Origin: Candidatus Opitulatrix cubana | GTDB lineage: Bacteria > Actinomycetota > Actinomycetes > Actinomycetales > Bifidobacteriaceae | NCBI GenBank assembly: GCA_031283665.1 | Contig: JAITBJ010000018.1 | Location: 1 to 14,427 of the forward strand | Reading direction: 5' to 3' | DNA: 14,427 nucleotides | Shown here: piece by piece, positions 1 to 5,691 of the stretch | How the letters are laid out: the number at the start of each line of letters is the position of its first letter | Position numbering within the stretch: the first letter of the stretch is position 1 | The notes under the pieces: model-generated | Seen by the model: the letters and a program-made list of their open reading frames with translations, nothing else | What the model was told of the DNA's origin: nothing | Database searches by the model: none | Made by a program: the position numbers and the translations under genes

Positions 1-688
1 CAGAGTTCAATTCGTCAATAGCTTTTTTTAGTGCAGAATGCGATTTATCAACTGAGTCTGCGTGAGTAAAATAGTTGTCAAATATAACTTTTACTGCTGT
101 AATTATTTTATTTGAATTCTCAATTTCTTTTTTCAAGTTTTCCACTTTTGCTTGATCGATCACTTGTGAATGGTCTTGCTCTTTTAGGTCATTTGCAGTT
201 TTAATTAATGAAACTAGGTTGTCTTTTGATTTATCAAATCTTGACTTGTGGACTACACCTATTTGGTCTCGCAAAGCGTCTGCTGCCACTTGGTAAGTGT
301 CTGCTAGGGCATTTAATTGAGTTGTTTGACCTCTTATTTCATCCAAGCTAGATTTCATATCTTCTACTGGAACATTTAGCACCTCTTGTGCTTTTTTATT
401 GGTGTCTTTCAAAGTTTTTAGCACCTTCTTGTCTTTTACTTGAGCGTCTTTATATTTCAATGCTTTATTCAAATCAGAATCTGTGCTTTTTAGCGATTCT
501 TTTGCCTGCACAATTCTAGCATTTGCATCTTGAAAGTCTCTTACTGCACCATTATATTCGTTTATCTTATAAAAGGCAACACTCCCGCCAAATGCCACTG
601 CTATGGCAGACAAACTTGCTGCAATTTTCTTATTTTTAGTCCAGAAATGGCGCTTGGTGTCTTTTTGAATTTTATTATCTTTTTTCAT
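1..688 (-). CDS. Membrane-anchored coiled-coil protein X (partial, 3' end outside the window)
   Basis: An open frame runs without a stop from an ATG at 688 off the left edge (229 codons visible). A GAAAGG ribosome binding site lies about 10 bases upstream of the ATG. The protein begins MKKDNKIQKDTKRHFWTKNK, then has a hydrophobic stretch at about residues 22-40 (IAASLSAIAVAFGGSVAFY), so it is probably a signal-anchored or secreted envelope protein. The remainder is charged and helical with heptad-like spacing (Lys/Asp/Leu/Ala-rich, no Cys), suggesting a long extracytoplasmic coiled coil. I recognise no catalytic motif and assign no function. Part of its sequence (AVKVIFDNYF region, bases 67-113) recurs in decayed form at 4563-4609, so X belongs to a family with at least one dead relative next to add. 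It lies on the same strand as add, downstream of the accessory block. Confidence is high that it is coding and low for any role. Confidence 0.85.
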   Translation of the reverse strand, partial: MKKDNKIQKDTKRHFWTKNKKIAASLSAIAVAFGGSVAFYKINEYNGAVRDFQDANARIVQAKESLKSTDSDLNKALKYKDAQVKDKKVLKTLKDTNKKAQEVLNVPVEDMKSSLDEIRGQTTQLNALADTYQVAADALRDQIGVVHKSRFDKSKDNLVSLIKTANDLKEQDHSQVIDQAKVENLKKEIENSNKIITAVKVIFDNYFTHADSVDKSHSALKKAIDELNS

Positions 689-717
689 TATGAATTACCT
701 TTCAAGTATCTATATTA

Positions 718-723
718 AGTATA
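718..723 (-). promoter_or_regulatory. Candidate -10 box for gene X
   Basis: On the minus strand this reads TATACT, 30 bases upstream of the X start codon. The same hexamer appears in front of several other genes in this window. No convincing -35 box is seen, so the call rests on position and hexamer only. Confidence 0.35.
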
Positions 724-829
724 AACTAGTCCTGACTTTATATTAGAATAATTTGATAATTAGCGCATCTTTATAACATTTTTGTAATAAAAACCCTAAG
801 TTTTCAAAAAACTATATATTTCAAATATA

Positions 830-862
830 CAAAACTGGTATTTTATTGCTTCTAGCTCCTCA
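830..862 (-). repeat. Direct repeat copy A: detached 3' end of add
   Basis: This 33-bp segment matches 4673-4705 with one mismatch (837 versus 4680). Copy B is the genuine end of the add coding region. Copy A read on the minus strand still encodes EELEAIKY, but the add stop codon TAG is CAG here, and upstream in the same frame a TGA replaces the Trp codon of add. Similarity fades beyond position 862. It is therefore a non-functional duplicate of the gene end, 3,843 bp from the original, on the far side of the accessory block. Confidence 0.9.
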
Positions 863-1127
863 AATCACTTTTTCTCTATCATTTTAAAAATTTTTCGAAG
901 TTTGATTTCTACTTGAAAGCAATGAAATACTCTCTCACTATCAGATAAATAAAGTAACTCAAAATAATATCTTTGAATAAATTAAAATACTTCTTTTATA
1001 AAAAAGTTTTCTTTTTACCTGCAATTTACCTGTAAAAGGGGTATATTTTACAATCTCAATATAAAAATTATGCAGTAAAAACGTACTTAACTAATAAAAA
1101 TAAAATCATAAATTTATATTTAAAGTA

Positions 1128-1156
1128 TTGGACTATAATAATTGATATACTATAAC
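1128..1156 (+). promoter_or_regulatory. Candidate promoter upstream of the zinc ribbon/ATPase genes
   Basis: TTGGAC (1128-1133) is followed after 17 bases by TATAAC (1151-1156). An overlapping TATACT (1146-1151) is also present. The 12 bases TGATATACTATA (1143-1154) recur exactly at 3679-3690 ahead of the other gene pair of the block. The assignment is by box similarity only, in very AT-rich DNA. Confidence 0.4.
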
Positions 1157-1214
1157 AACAAAAAATAAAAAGATTATGAGATGCGAGATATAGAATAGAA
1201 CTAGAATTTTGTGT

Positions 1215-1220
1215 TATAAT
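1215..1220 (+). promoter_or_regulatory. TATAAT -10 box placing transcription start on the GTG of the zinc ribbon gene
   Basis: A perfect TATAAT ends six bases before GTG 1227-1229. With normal -10 to +1 spacing the transcript would begin on the start codon, giving a leaderless mRNA. No Shine-Dalgarno sequence precedes the GTG, which fits. The yhgE-like gene at 12031 has the same geometry. Confidence 0.45.
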
Positions 1221-1226
1221 ATAATA

Positions 1227-1400
1227 GTGAAATGTCCAAAATGCGAAAATAAAAATATTGCCAAAATTCTATACGGTTTTCCTAATTTTTCAGATAGTCT
1301 AATGAAAAATGTAGAAAATGGTAGACTATATCTAGGCGGATGTTGTGTGACTGGCAATGACCCTAAATACAGGTGTAACGATTGTGAATATAAATTTTGA
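1227..1400 (+). CDS. Small zinc ribbon protein (57 aa)
   Basis: The protein starts (M/V)KCPKCENKNIAKILYG and ends with a second pair of cysteines in YRCNDCEYKF. CPKC plus CNDC form a four-cysteine zinc ribbon, with a GGCC motif between them. This matches my memory of a widespread family of about 60-residue zinc ribbon proteins of unknown function. I chose GTG 1227 because the frame's only earlier start is a TTG at 1209 that would lie upstream of the TATAAT box; from GTG the CxxC motif sits at the extreme N-terminus, as expected. The gene ends 48 bases before the large ATPase gene on the same strand and is probably co-transcribed with it. It may be a partner or regulator of the ATPase, but nothing in the sequence proves this. 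Confidence is good that it is a real gene and low for function. Confidence 0.7.
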   Translation: MKCPKCENKNIAKILYGFPNFSDSLMKNVENGRLYLGGCCVTGNDPKYRCNDCEYKF

Positions 1401-1448
1401 ATATATTTTGCATATGATATTTTGTAGAAAGGGTAAATTTATATAATA

Positions 1449-3464
1449 ATGGAAGAAGAAAAAATTGAAGATATAGTCAATAAACTTACTGAAAACATAA
1501 ACAATAGCCTAAAAATATATGATTATTTCAATTCTGTAACTTATAGAAAAAAATTTCAAGATAAGAATAAGGAATTAAAGAAAGTGTTATTTAAAATTGA
1601 AAAATCAAAAAATTCAGTTAAATTGTTATCGAAAGAGAAAATGAAAATACTACATTCTTATAATTATATAAATATAAGTTTTGGAAGAATTATTGATTCG
1701 TTAGATTATTTTTACAGAATTTTTATACAAATTCCAGAGAAAAAGAAAGAAATTTCCAATTCTGAAGTAAATGATCTTTTTAGTTTTTTTTCTGAAGAAG
1801 TCAATAAAATAATAAACATATATAACGAAATTGGAATAGTATTCAATCTGTTTAAGGAATTTAATTATTTTAATCATAATACTGTCTTAATAGGTGCAAA
1901 CGGAAGTGGGAAAACTAATCTAATTATTATGTTAAACAAATTATTAGAAATTAAAGAAAATCAGTTTTCAGATTTTTCAAAAAATATAAAACAAAATGAT
2001 ATTGTAAACATTAGTGCTCAGAAATTATTATTCGTTCCAATAATTAATAGTATTCCAACTAAACTTAAATTGGAAGAAAAAGAAGATAATTTAGAAGATA
2101 CGAAAAAACCATATATTCTTAAAAAAGACAGAGAATATTCAATGCAAATTGATTATGTTAACAATATAACAAATAGGTTGCCTGAATTACTTAATTATTT
2201 AATCTACGAAGACAACAATGCAAAATATAACAAAAATGCCAGACAATCACTTTTCGATAAAATTGCTAAAATTTGGAATAATTTACTTCAAAAAGAAATA
2301 TTTATTTCCCCGGATGATCGTAATATATATATTAAAAATAAACATAATACATATTTAGCACATTTATGTAGCGATGGAGAAAAGGCTATTCTACTATATA
2401 TAATTGAAATTATCATTGCAAAAAAAGAATCTATTATTTTTATAGATGAGCCAGAAAGTTTTTTGCACAATTCATTATTAGATAAACTTTGGAATAAATT
2501 AGAATCTGAAAGACGCGACTTAACTTTTGTTTATGTAACACACAATATTCAATTTGCACAATCAAGAATTGCAAACAAATTTTGGATAAAATCATATTCA
2601 AAAGATAAGAATCAAATTGAAAATTGGGATATTGAAGAAATTCCTATATTAAAAGACTTGCCTGAAAGTTTATTATTAGAAATATTAGGTAGCATAAAAG
2701 ATATTTTATTTGTTGAAAGCGAAAATGACGCTAAAATTTATGAGTTATTATTAGAAGATAAATTTACTATACGTGGTTTAAATGGTTGTGGAAATGTAAT
2801 TAATTATACAAAAGCATATAATAAAATTCCAAATAAGTGTAATAAAGCATTCGGATTAATTGATCAAGATTTTCATACAGAAGAAAATATCAAAAATTTA
2901 TCAAAAAACAATATTTATACTATTAAACTTTCTGAGATAGAAAATCTTTTTTTAGATGAAAAATTCTTAGAAATATTTAAAGATTATAAACGTTGCTCTA
3001 AAAGCAATGTTAACGATATCAAAAATAAAATTTATAAACAATTTCTCAAAGATAAAGGAAAAGTTGCACTTAATAAAACTAAATCGTGGTTAGAGTTTGA
3101 GAGTCAGAAATTCCGTTTAAATAATCCTAAAAAAATTGGTGATCTAAAGGAGGGTTTTAAAGTTCTAAAGTCTTTAGATATTGAAAAACAATACACATTA
3201 GAATTAAATAAATTAGAAAATTTGGAATATTCTAACATTATAAGAGTTTATAATAATAAAGGACTTTCTAAATTTGCTAATGAAGTGTTTAAAATTAGAA
3301 ATTTTAATTCAGATGCAGTGGAATTATTAAAAAATAAATCTTATAAAAAAAGAAAAGAAGCGATTCAATTCTTACTTAAATATATACCAAAAGAATTAAA
3401 AACTAATAATGGGAAAAATAAAGGTAAACTAAAAGTTACTAATACAGTGGACTCGTCACTCTGA
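1449..3464 (+). CDS. OLD/PARIS-like defence protein: ABC-type ATPase fused to TOPRIM (DUF4435) domain
   Basis: The 671-residue protein has a Lys/Glu-rich helical N-terminal region (1-145). An ABC/SMC-like ATPase follows: Walker A GANGSGKT at 149-156, signature-like CSDGEKAIL at 307-315, Walker B SIIFIDEPES at 328-337, and the H-loop His in VYVTHN (365). From about 419 a TOPRIM-type DUF4435 domain follows: FVESENDAKIY with Glu423 and Asp427, FGLIDQDF with Asp472 and Asp474, and LSEIENLFL at 494-502. The last 160 residues are Lys-rich. ATPase plus DUF4435 is the composition of the PARIS anti-phage system (AriA plus AriB), which also occurs as one fused chain; OLD nucleases share the architecture. 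By analogy the ATPase would sense infection and the TOPRIM part cut nucleic acid. The long region before Walker A is unlike my expectation for AriA, so PARIS membership is tentative. The ATG has AGAAAGGG at 1426-1433, a rather long 15-base spacing. The gene is much more AT-rich than the operon to its right, suggesting transfer. Confidence 0.85.
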   Translation: MEEEKIEDIVNKLTENINNSLKIYDYFNSVTYRKKFQDKNKELKKVLFKIEKSKNSVKLLSKEKMKILHSYNYINISFGRIIDSLDYFYRIFIQIPEKKKEISNSEVNDLFSFFSEEVNKIINIYNEIGIVFNLFKEFNYFNHNTVLIGANGSGKTNLIIMLNKLLEIKENQFSDFSKNIKQNDIVNISAQKLLFVPIINSIPTKLKLEEKEDNLEDTKKPYILKKDREYSMQIDYVNNITNRLPELLNYLIYEDNNAKYNKNARQSLFDKIAKIWNNLLQKEIFISPDDRNIYIKNKHNTYLAHLCSDGEKAILLYIIEIIIAKKESIIFIDEPESFLHNSLLDKLWNKLESERRDLTFVYVTHNIQFAQSRIANKFWIKSYSKDKNQIENWDIEEIPILKDLPESLLLEILGSIKDILFVESENDAKIYELLLEDKFTIRGLNGCGNVINYTKAYNKIPNKCNKAFGLIDQDFHTEENIKNLSKNNIYTIKLSEIENLFLDEKFLEIFKDYKRCSKSNVNDIKNKIYKQFLKDKGKVALNKTKSWLEFESQKFRLNNPKKIGDLKEGFKVLKSLDIEKQYTLELNKLENLEYSNIIRVYNNKGLSKFANEVFKIRNFNSDAVELLKNKSYKKRKEAIQFLLKYIPKELKTNNGKNKGKLKVTNTVDSSL

Positions 3465-3489
3465 GAAAAGATTTTCTCAATTAAGAGAA
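3462..3489 (+). terminator. Weak hairpin(s) at the end of the ATPase gene
   Basis: TGAGAAAA (3462-3469) and TTTTCTCA (3472-3479) form 8-bp complementary arms overlapping the stop codon. An alternative hairpin pairs TTCTC (3474-3478) with GAGAA (3485-3489). There is no clean T-run after either, so intrinsic termination is uncertain; they may only stabilise the mRNA end. Confidence 0.3.
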
Positions 3490-3508
3490 TATATTTGGTA
3501 TTTGAATA

Positions 3509-3532
3509 CTAGTGGTATAGCTAGTGGTATAG
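3509..3532. repeat. Perfect 12-bp tandem repeat (two copies)
   Basis: CTAGTGGTATAG occurs twice without a gap (3509-3520, 3521-3532), followed by CTA as if a third copy started. It lies in the gap between the ATPase gene and the next gene pair. It could be replication slippage or a tandem binding site. Confidence 0.85.
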
Positions 3533-3549
3533 CTACAAACTGAATAGAC

Positions 3550-3571
3550 TATTATAATATAATTTATAATA
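3550..3571. repeat. AT-only inverted repeat
   Basis: TATTATAA (3550-3557) and TTATAATA (3564-3571) are complementary 8-base arms around a 6-base centre. The sequence is pure A/T, so it may be chance. It could serve as an operator or weak hairpin upstream of the 3724 gene. Confidence 0.35.
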
Positions 3572-3681
3572 ATCCAGATAGATTTTTTATTTGCAACTTG
3601 AAACAAAAATTCTAATTAGAAACTATAAACTTGCTATAAAGATATACTTTATTGGAATTATAAACTATAAAAAATATATGA

Positions 3682-3687
3682 TATACT
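3682..3687 (+). promoter_or_regulatory. Candidate -10 box for the small-protein/GNAT pair
   Basis: TATACT sits 36 bases before the ATG at 3724, inside TGATATACTATA (3679-3690), identical to the sequence at 1143-1154. No good -35 at standard spacing was found. A strong Shine-Dalgarno AGGGAG (3712-3717) lies between it and the start codon. Confidence 0.45.
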
Positions 3688-3723
3688 ATATGTAGAAAAA
3701 TATTATTTAAAAGGGAGAGAGTA

Positions 3724-3906
3724 ATGGCTGGTGTATCATTTGGTTCTGTATATGAGTTAAAAAAAGACAAGGTTGATTCTTTAATTAATTTTATGACAGA
3801 ACCACTATCCACGAAGGAAAAGAAAAATGAAAAAGATTTTGAAAAATTTTACAAAAACTATAAAGGCGTAGAAACAAACTTAAGTGAGTTTGATTTTAGT
3901 GCATAA
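3724..3906 (+). CDS. Small protein of unknown function (60 aa), overlaps the GNAT-like gene
   Basis: An ATG is preceded at ideal distance by AGGGAG, which supports real translation. The product is a small soluble protein, Lys/Glu-rich in its second half, with no cysteines and no recognised motif. Its final 23 bases overlap the reading frame of the following GNAT-like gene, which is shifted +1 relative to it. A small upstream protein overlapping a GNAT gene resembles antitoxin-toxin pairs, but I do not see a ribbon-helix-helix pattern of the DUF1778 kind, so this stays a hypothesis. An alternative is that the two frames were one gene, about 260 residues, split by a frameshift near 3884-3906; the acidic end NLSEFDFSA followed directly by the other frame makes that worth considering. 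Confidence 0.6.
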   Translation: MAGVSFGSVYELKKDKVDSLINFMTEPLSTKEKKNEKDFEKFYKNYKGVETNLSEFDFSA

Positions 3907-4516
3907 AGCTATCTCTCTCAAATCTATTCTTAACAAAACAAAAACACAAAAAGAATCAAACAAGTTTATTAAGCGTTTAAATGTACTACCATCTGAAAAG
4001 GTAAATTCAGTTAAAGGCTCTCCATTGAGTTTACATTTAGAATGTGAACATTTTTTACATAATACTGCTATAAAGAATGAGATAGATAATTACAGTAGAA
4101 CCTTTTTCATTTATGATACAATTGATAAAAAATATCCCTGCTTTTTCTTTTCATTAGGAATTTCTGTAATAGATTTAAGCGGAGTATCAAAAAATCAAAG
4201 AGGAAATCTTGTAAAGGGACGAGTCGGAAAGCTCAGATCAAATAAGAATATGTCTGCAATTATTATATTAGGTCAATTTGCAAGGTTAGAATCAAAAGGG
4301 TTTATCAACTCGAAAGATGCCTATAATTTTGTATTAGCACAAATTGAAAAAGGTAGAGAAATATTTGGCGGTAATTTATTGAATATAGACACAACTGAAG
4401 AGTTAGCTAAATCTTTTTATACAGATAAACTAAATTTAAATATGCTTGAAAACGTTATAGAAGCTTCCGAAGTTAAAAAAAGTAATTTAAAAAGTTATAT
4501 TGTAAAACTCAGATAG
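3884..4516 (+). CDS. GNAT-like acetyltransferase-fold protein
   Basis: The 210-residue frame begins at GTG 3884 inside the end of the preceding gene, with no Shine-Dalgarno of its own, so translation is probably coupled. The pattern resembles small GNAT proteins of phage and toxin type: FLHNTAI (57-63), SRTFFIYD (71-78), a central strand FFFSLGIS (87-94), then AIIILGQFARLESKG (125-139) in the place of the acetyl-CoA loop, and FGGNLLNIDTTEELAKSFYTDKL (161-183) like the GG..L.LD...L..FY.. end of the fold. The usual Q/R-x-x-G-x-G/A acetyl-CoA motif is degenerate, so activity and substrate are uncertain. The region ends convergently towards add. Possible roles are a toxin acetylating tRNA or protein, or an accessory defence enzyme; neither is shown by the sequence. 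GTG 3899 is an alternative start. Confidence 0.65.
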   Translation: MSLILVHKAISLKSILNKTKTQKESNKFIKRLNVLPSEKVNSVKGSPLSLHLECEHFLHNTAIKNEIDNYSRTFFIYDTIDKKYPCFFFSLGISVIDLSGVSKNQRGNLVKGRVGKLRSNKNMSAIIILGQFARLESKGFINSKDAYNFVLAQIEKGREIFGGNLLNIDTTEELAKSFYTDKLNLNMLENVIEASEVKKSNLKSYIVKLR

Positions 4517-4532
4517 TTTAATATTATGAATT

Positions 4533-4548
4533 GTAATTTAAAAATTAC
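4533..4548. repeat. Short inverted repeat between the convergent GNAT-like gene and add
   Basis: GTAATTT (4533-4539) and AAATTAC (4542-4548) are 7-base complementary arms with a 2-base centre, 17 bases after the GNAT-like stop codon. Without a T-run and with almost no loop it is a poor terminator; it is recorded as the only symmetrical element between these converging genes. Confidence 0.3.
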
Positions 4549-4562
4549 TAAAACTACATAAA

Positions 4563-4675
4563 TAAAATAGTTATCTACTATAACTTTTACTGCTACAATT
4601 ATCTCATTTACAGAATAAAATTTTTTAAATTAGTAGCGTCTAATCTTGTTGCGGTTAGTTTCATATCTTTTTCAA
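4563..4675 (-). pseudogene. Decayed remnant of a second X-type gene
   Basis: Bases 4563-4609 match 67-113 inside gene X at 40 of 47 positions. On the minus strand they encode AVKVIVDNYF against AVKVIFDNYF in X. A few bases further upstream the similarity to the X segment NLKK continues in a shifted frame (ATNLK), so a frameshift and stop codons (TAA) interrupt it. There is no start codon and only about 110 bases remain between this and the add stop codon, compared with about 720 from the detached add tail to the same point in X, so the middle of the gene has been deleted. It shows that an X-type gene once lay directly downstream of add. Confidence 0.7.
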
Positions 4676-4705
4676 AACTAGTATTTTATTGCTTCTAGCT
4701 CCTCA
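4673..4705 (-). repeat. add: Direct repeat copy B: genuine 3' end of add
   Basis: The 33-bp partner of 830-862, 32/33 identical. It includes the add stop codon and the last nine codons, plus five bases beyond. Location at a gene's 3' end and duplication across an accessory block are typical of attachment-site duplication, though no recombinase gene is visible. Confidence 0.9.
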
Positions 4706-5691
4706 TACCATTTTCGCTTTTGGGAGCTAGAAGCAAATGAGGATTTAATAGACATTTTTGCAATGCGAATAAGTTCTCTATCAAAAAGTCCATTTTTCTC
4801 TCTCAGGATTTTATACTGATCTAATAAACGATATTTAAACAAAAGCGGATCATCTGCATTTATGGAAAACTTAACGCCTGATCCAAGCAACTCTCTTATA
4901 GGAACATCTAACTGACTTTTAAAAACTCCAAGAGCCACGTTTGAAGTAGGACACACTTCCAAAGCAATCTTTTCCATTGCAAATTTCTGCAAAATGAAAT
5001 GATCAGTTGTGGCTCTCACTCCGTGCCCTATTCTGTCTGGTTTCAGGGCTCTAACTATTTGCCAGATATGCTCATGTCCTAAGAGTTCGCCTCCGTGGGG
5101 CACGGATTTTAGCCCGGCGCTCTTTGCAATCTTGAAAGCATTTGCAAAGCTCTCTGTTTTACCTGCAAGTTCATCATTGCTCAAACCAAATGCCACTATT
5201 TCACCTGCACCATCTCCTGCATAGTTTATAGCAGCTTTTGCAATATCTTCTGCTATTTTAGGCGAAGCAGTTCTTGAAGTGGCAGCAATAACTGCTATTT
5301 CCACACCAGTTTCTCGTGATGTGATTTTTGCCTGATCGCATGCTAAATCTAGCACGCCTTGAATAGTTTTCCCAATATGTAAATAATCTGTAGGATTAAT
5401 TTGCATCTCTAAACGCTTTGCACCATCATTTTTATCTTGCAAACCCTCTTCAATAATTATGCGTCTAAAATCATCCTCTGTTTGAATGCAGCTGGATGCT
5501 ATATCATAAAGCTCTTGAAATAAATGCCACCCTCTTTTAGTTGCAGGAATGCTATCAAAAGGTTTATTATAAAAAGAGTCAGGCACTTTTACACCATATT
5601 TGTATGAAAGCTCTTTCAAAGTTTTTTCTTGCATAGAGCCTGCAAAATGCAAATGCAAATGTGCTTTAGGAATAGTTTTTAAATCTAACAT
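4678..5691 (-). CDS. add: Adenosine deaminase family protein
   Basis: A complete 337-residue metal-dependent deaminase of the amidohydrolase superfamily that removes the 6-amino group of adenosine or a related nucleoside, in the cytoplasm. Zinc ligands are HLHLH (His13, His15), His199 in PHGGE with the catalytic Glu202, His223 in RIGHG, and Asp280 in SINADDP; LEVCPTSN (244-251) is the usual substrate-site motif. HLHFAGSM in place of the common HLHLDGSL is the form I associate with actinobacterial members; some of those act on aminodeoxyfutalosine in menaquinone synthesis, so the substrate is not certain. The start ATG overlaps the stop of the TruB-RibF gene by 7 bases (ATGTTAG), indicating coupled translation as the last gene of the nusA operon. 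Its final codons are duplicated at 830-862. Confidence 0.92.
   Translation of the reverse strand: MLDLKTIPKAHLHLHFAGSMQEKTLKELSYKYGVKVPDSFYNKPFDSIPATKRGWHLFQELYDIASSCIQTEDDFRRIIIEEGLQDKNDGAKRLEMQINPTDYLHIGKTIQGVLDLACDQAKITSRETGVEIAVIAATSRTASPKIAEDIAKAAINYAGDGAGEIVAFGLSNDELAGKTESFANAFKIAKSAGLKSVPHGGELLGHEHIWQIVRALKPDRIGHGVRATTDHFILQKFAMEKIALEVCPTSNVALGVFKSQLDVPIRELLGSGVKFSINADDPLLFKYRLLDQYKILREKNGLFDRELIRIAKMSIKSSFASSSQKRKWYEELEAIKY

Larger units (their letters stand above)
689..1226. other. AT-rich intergenic region with add-tail fragment and promoter-like boxes
   Basis: This 538-base stretch separates the divergent X gene and zinc ribbon gene. It holds the X promoter region (about 690-750), the stray copy of the add 3' end (830-862), and AT-rich sequence with promoter-like boxes at 1128-1156 and 1215-1220. 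I see no tRNA, CRISPR array, integrase or convincing gene here. A minus-strand frame stays open for about 45 codons (roughly 985 to 866), but it has no start codon and is closed by TGA just before the add-like tail. Confidence 0.7.

Noticed and set aside
866..985. Minus-strand open stretch of about 40 codons leading into the detached add tail
   Set aside because: It has no start codon, is closed by TGA before the add-like end, and its translation does not resemble the part of Add that should precede the tail.
1209..1226. Longer zinc ribbon start at TTG 1209
   Set aside because: The TTG lies upstream of and overlapping the TATAAT box, has no ribosome site, and adds six residues before the conserved CPKC start.
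689..1226. tRNA or integrase gene expected beside an integration site
   Set aside because: No cloverleaf-like sequence and no open frame of suitable length on either strand; the repeat is a protein-gene end.
3509..3532. CRISPR-like repeat
   Set aside because: Only two directly adjacent 12-base copies with no spacers and no cas genes.
3612..3812. 66-codon minus-strand frame overlapping the 60-aa gene
   Set aside because: It lies opposite a gene with a strong ribosome site, lacks a ribosome site of its own, and its translation is low-complexity hydrophobic AT-rich sequence.
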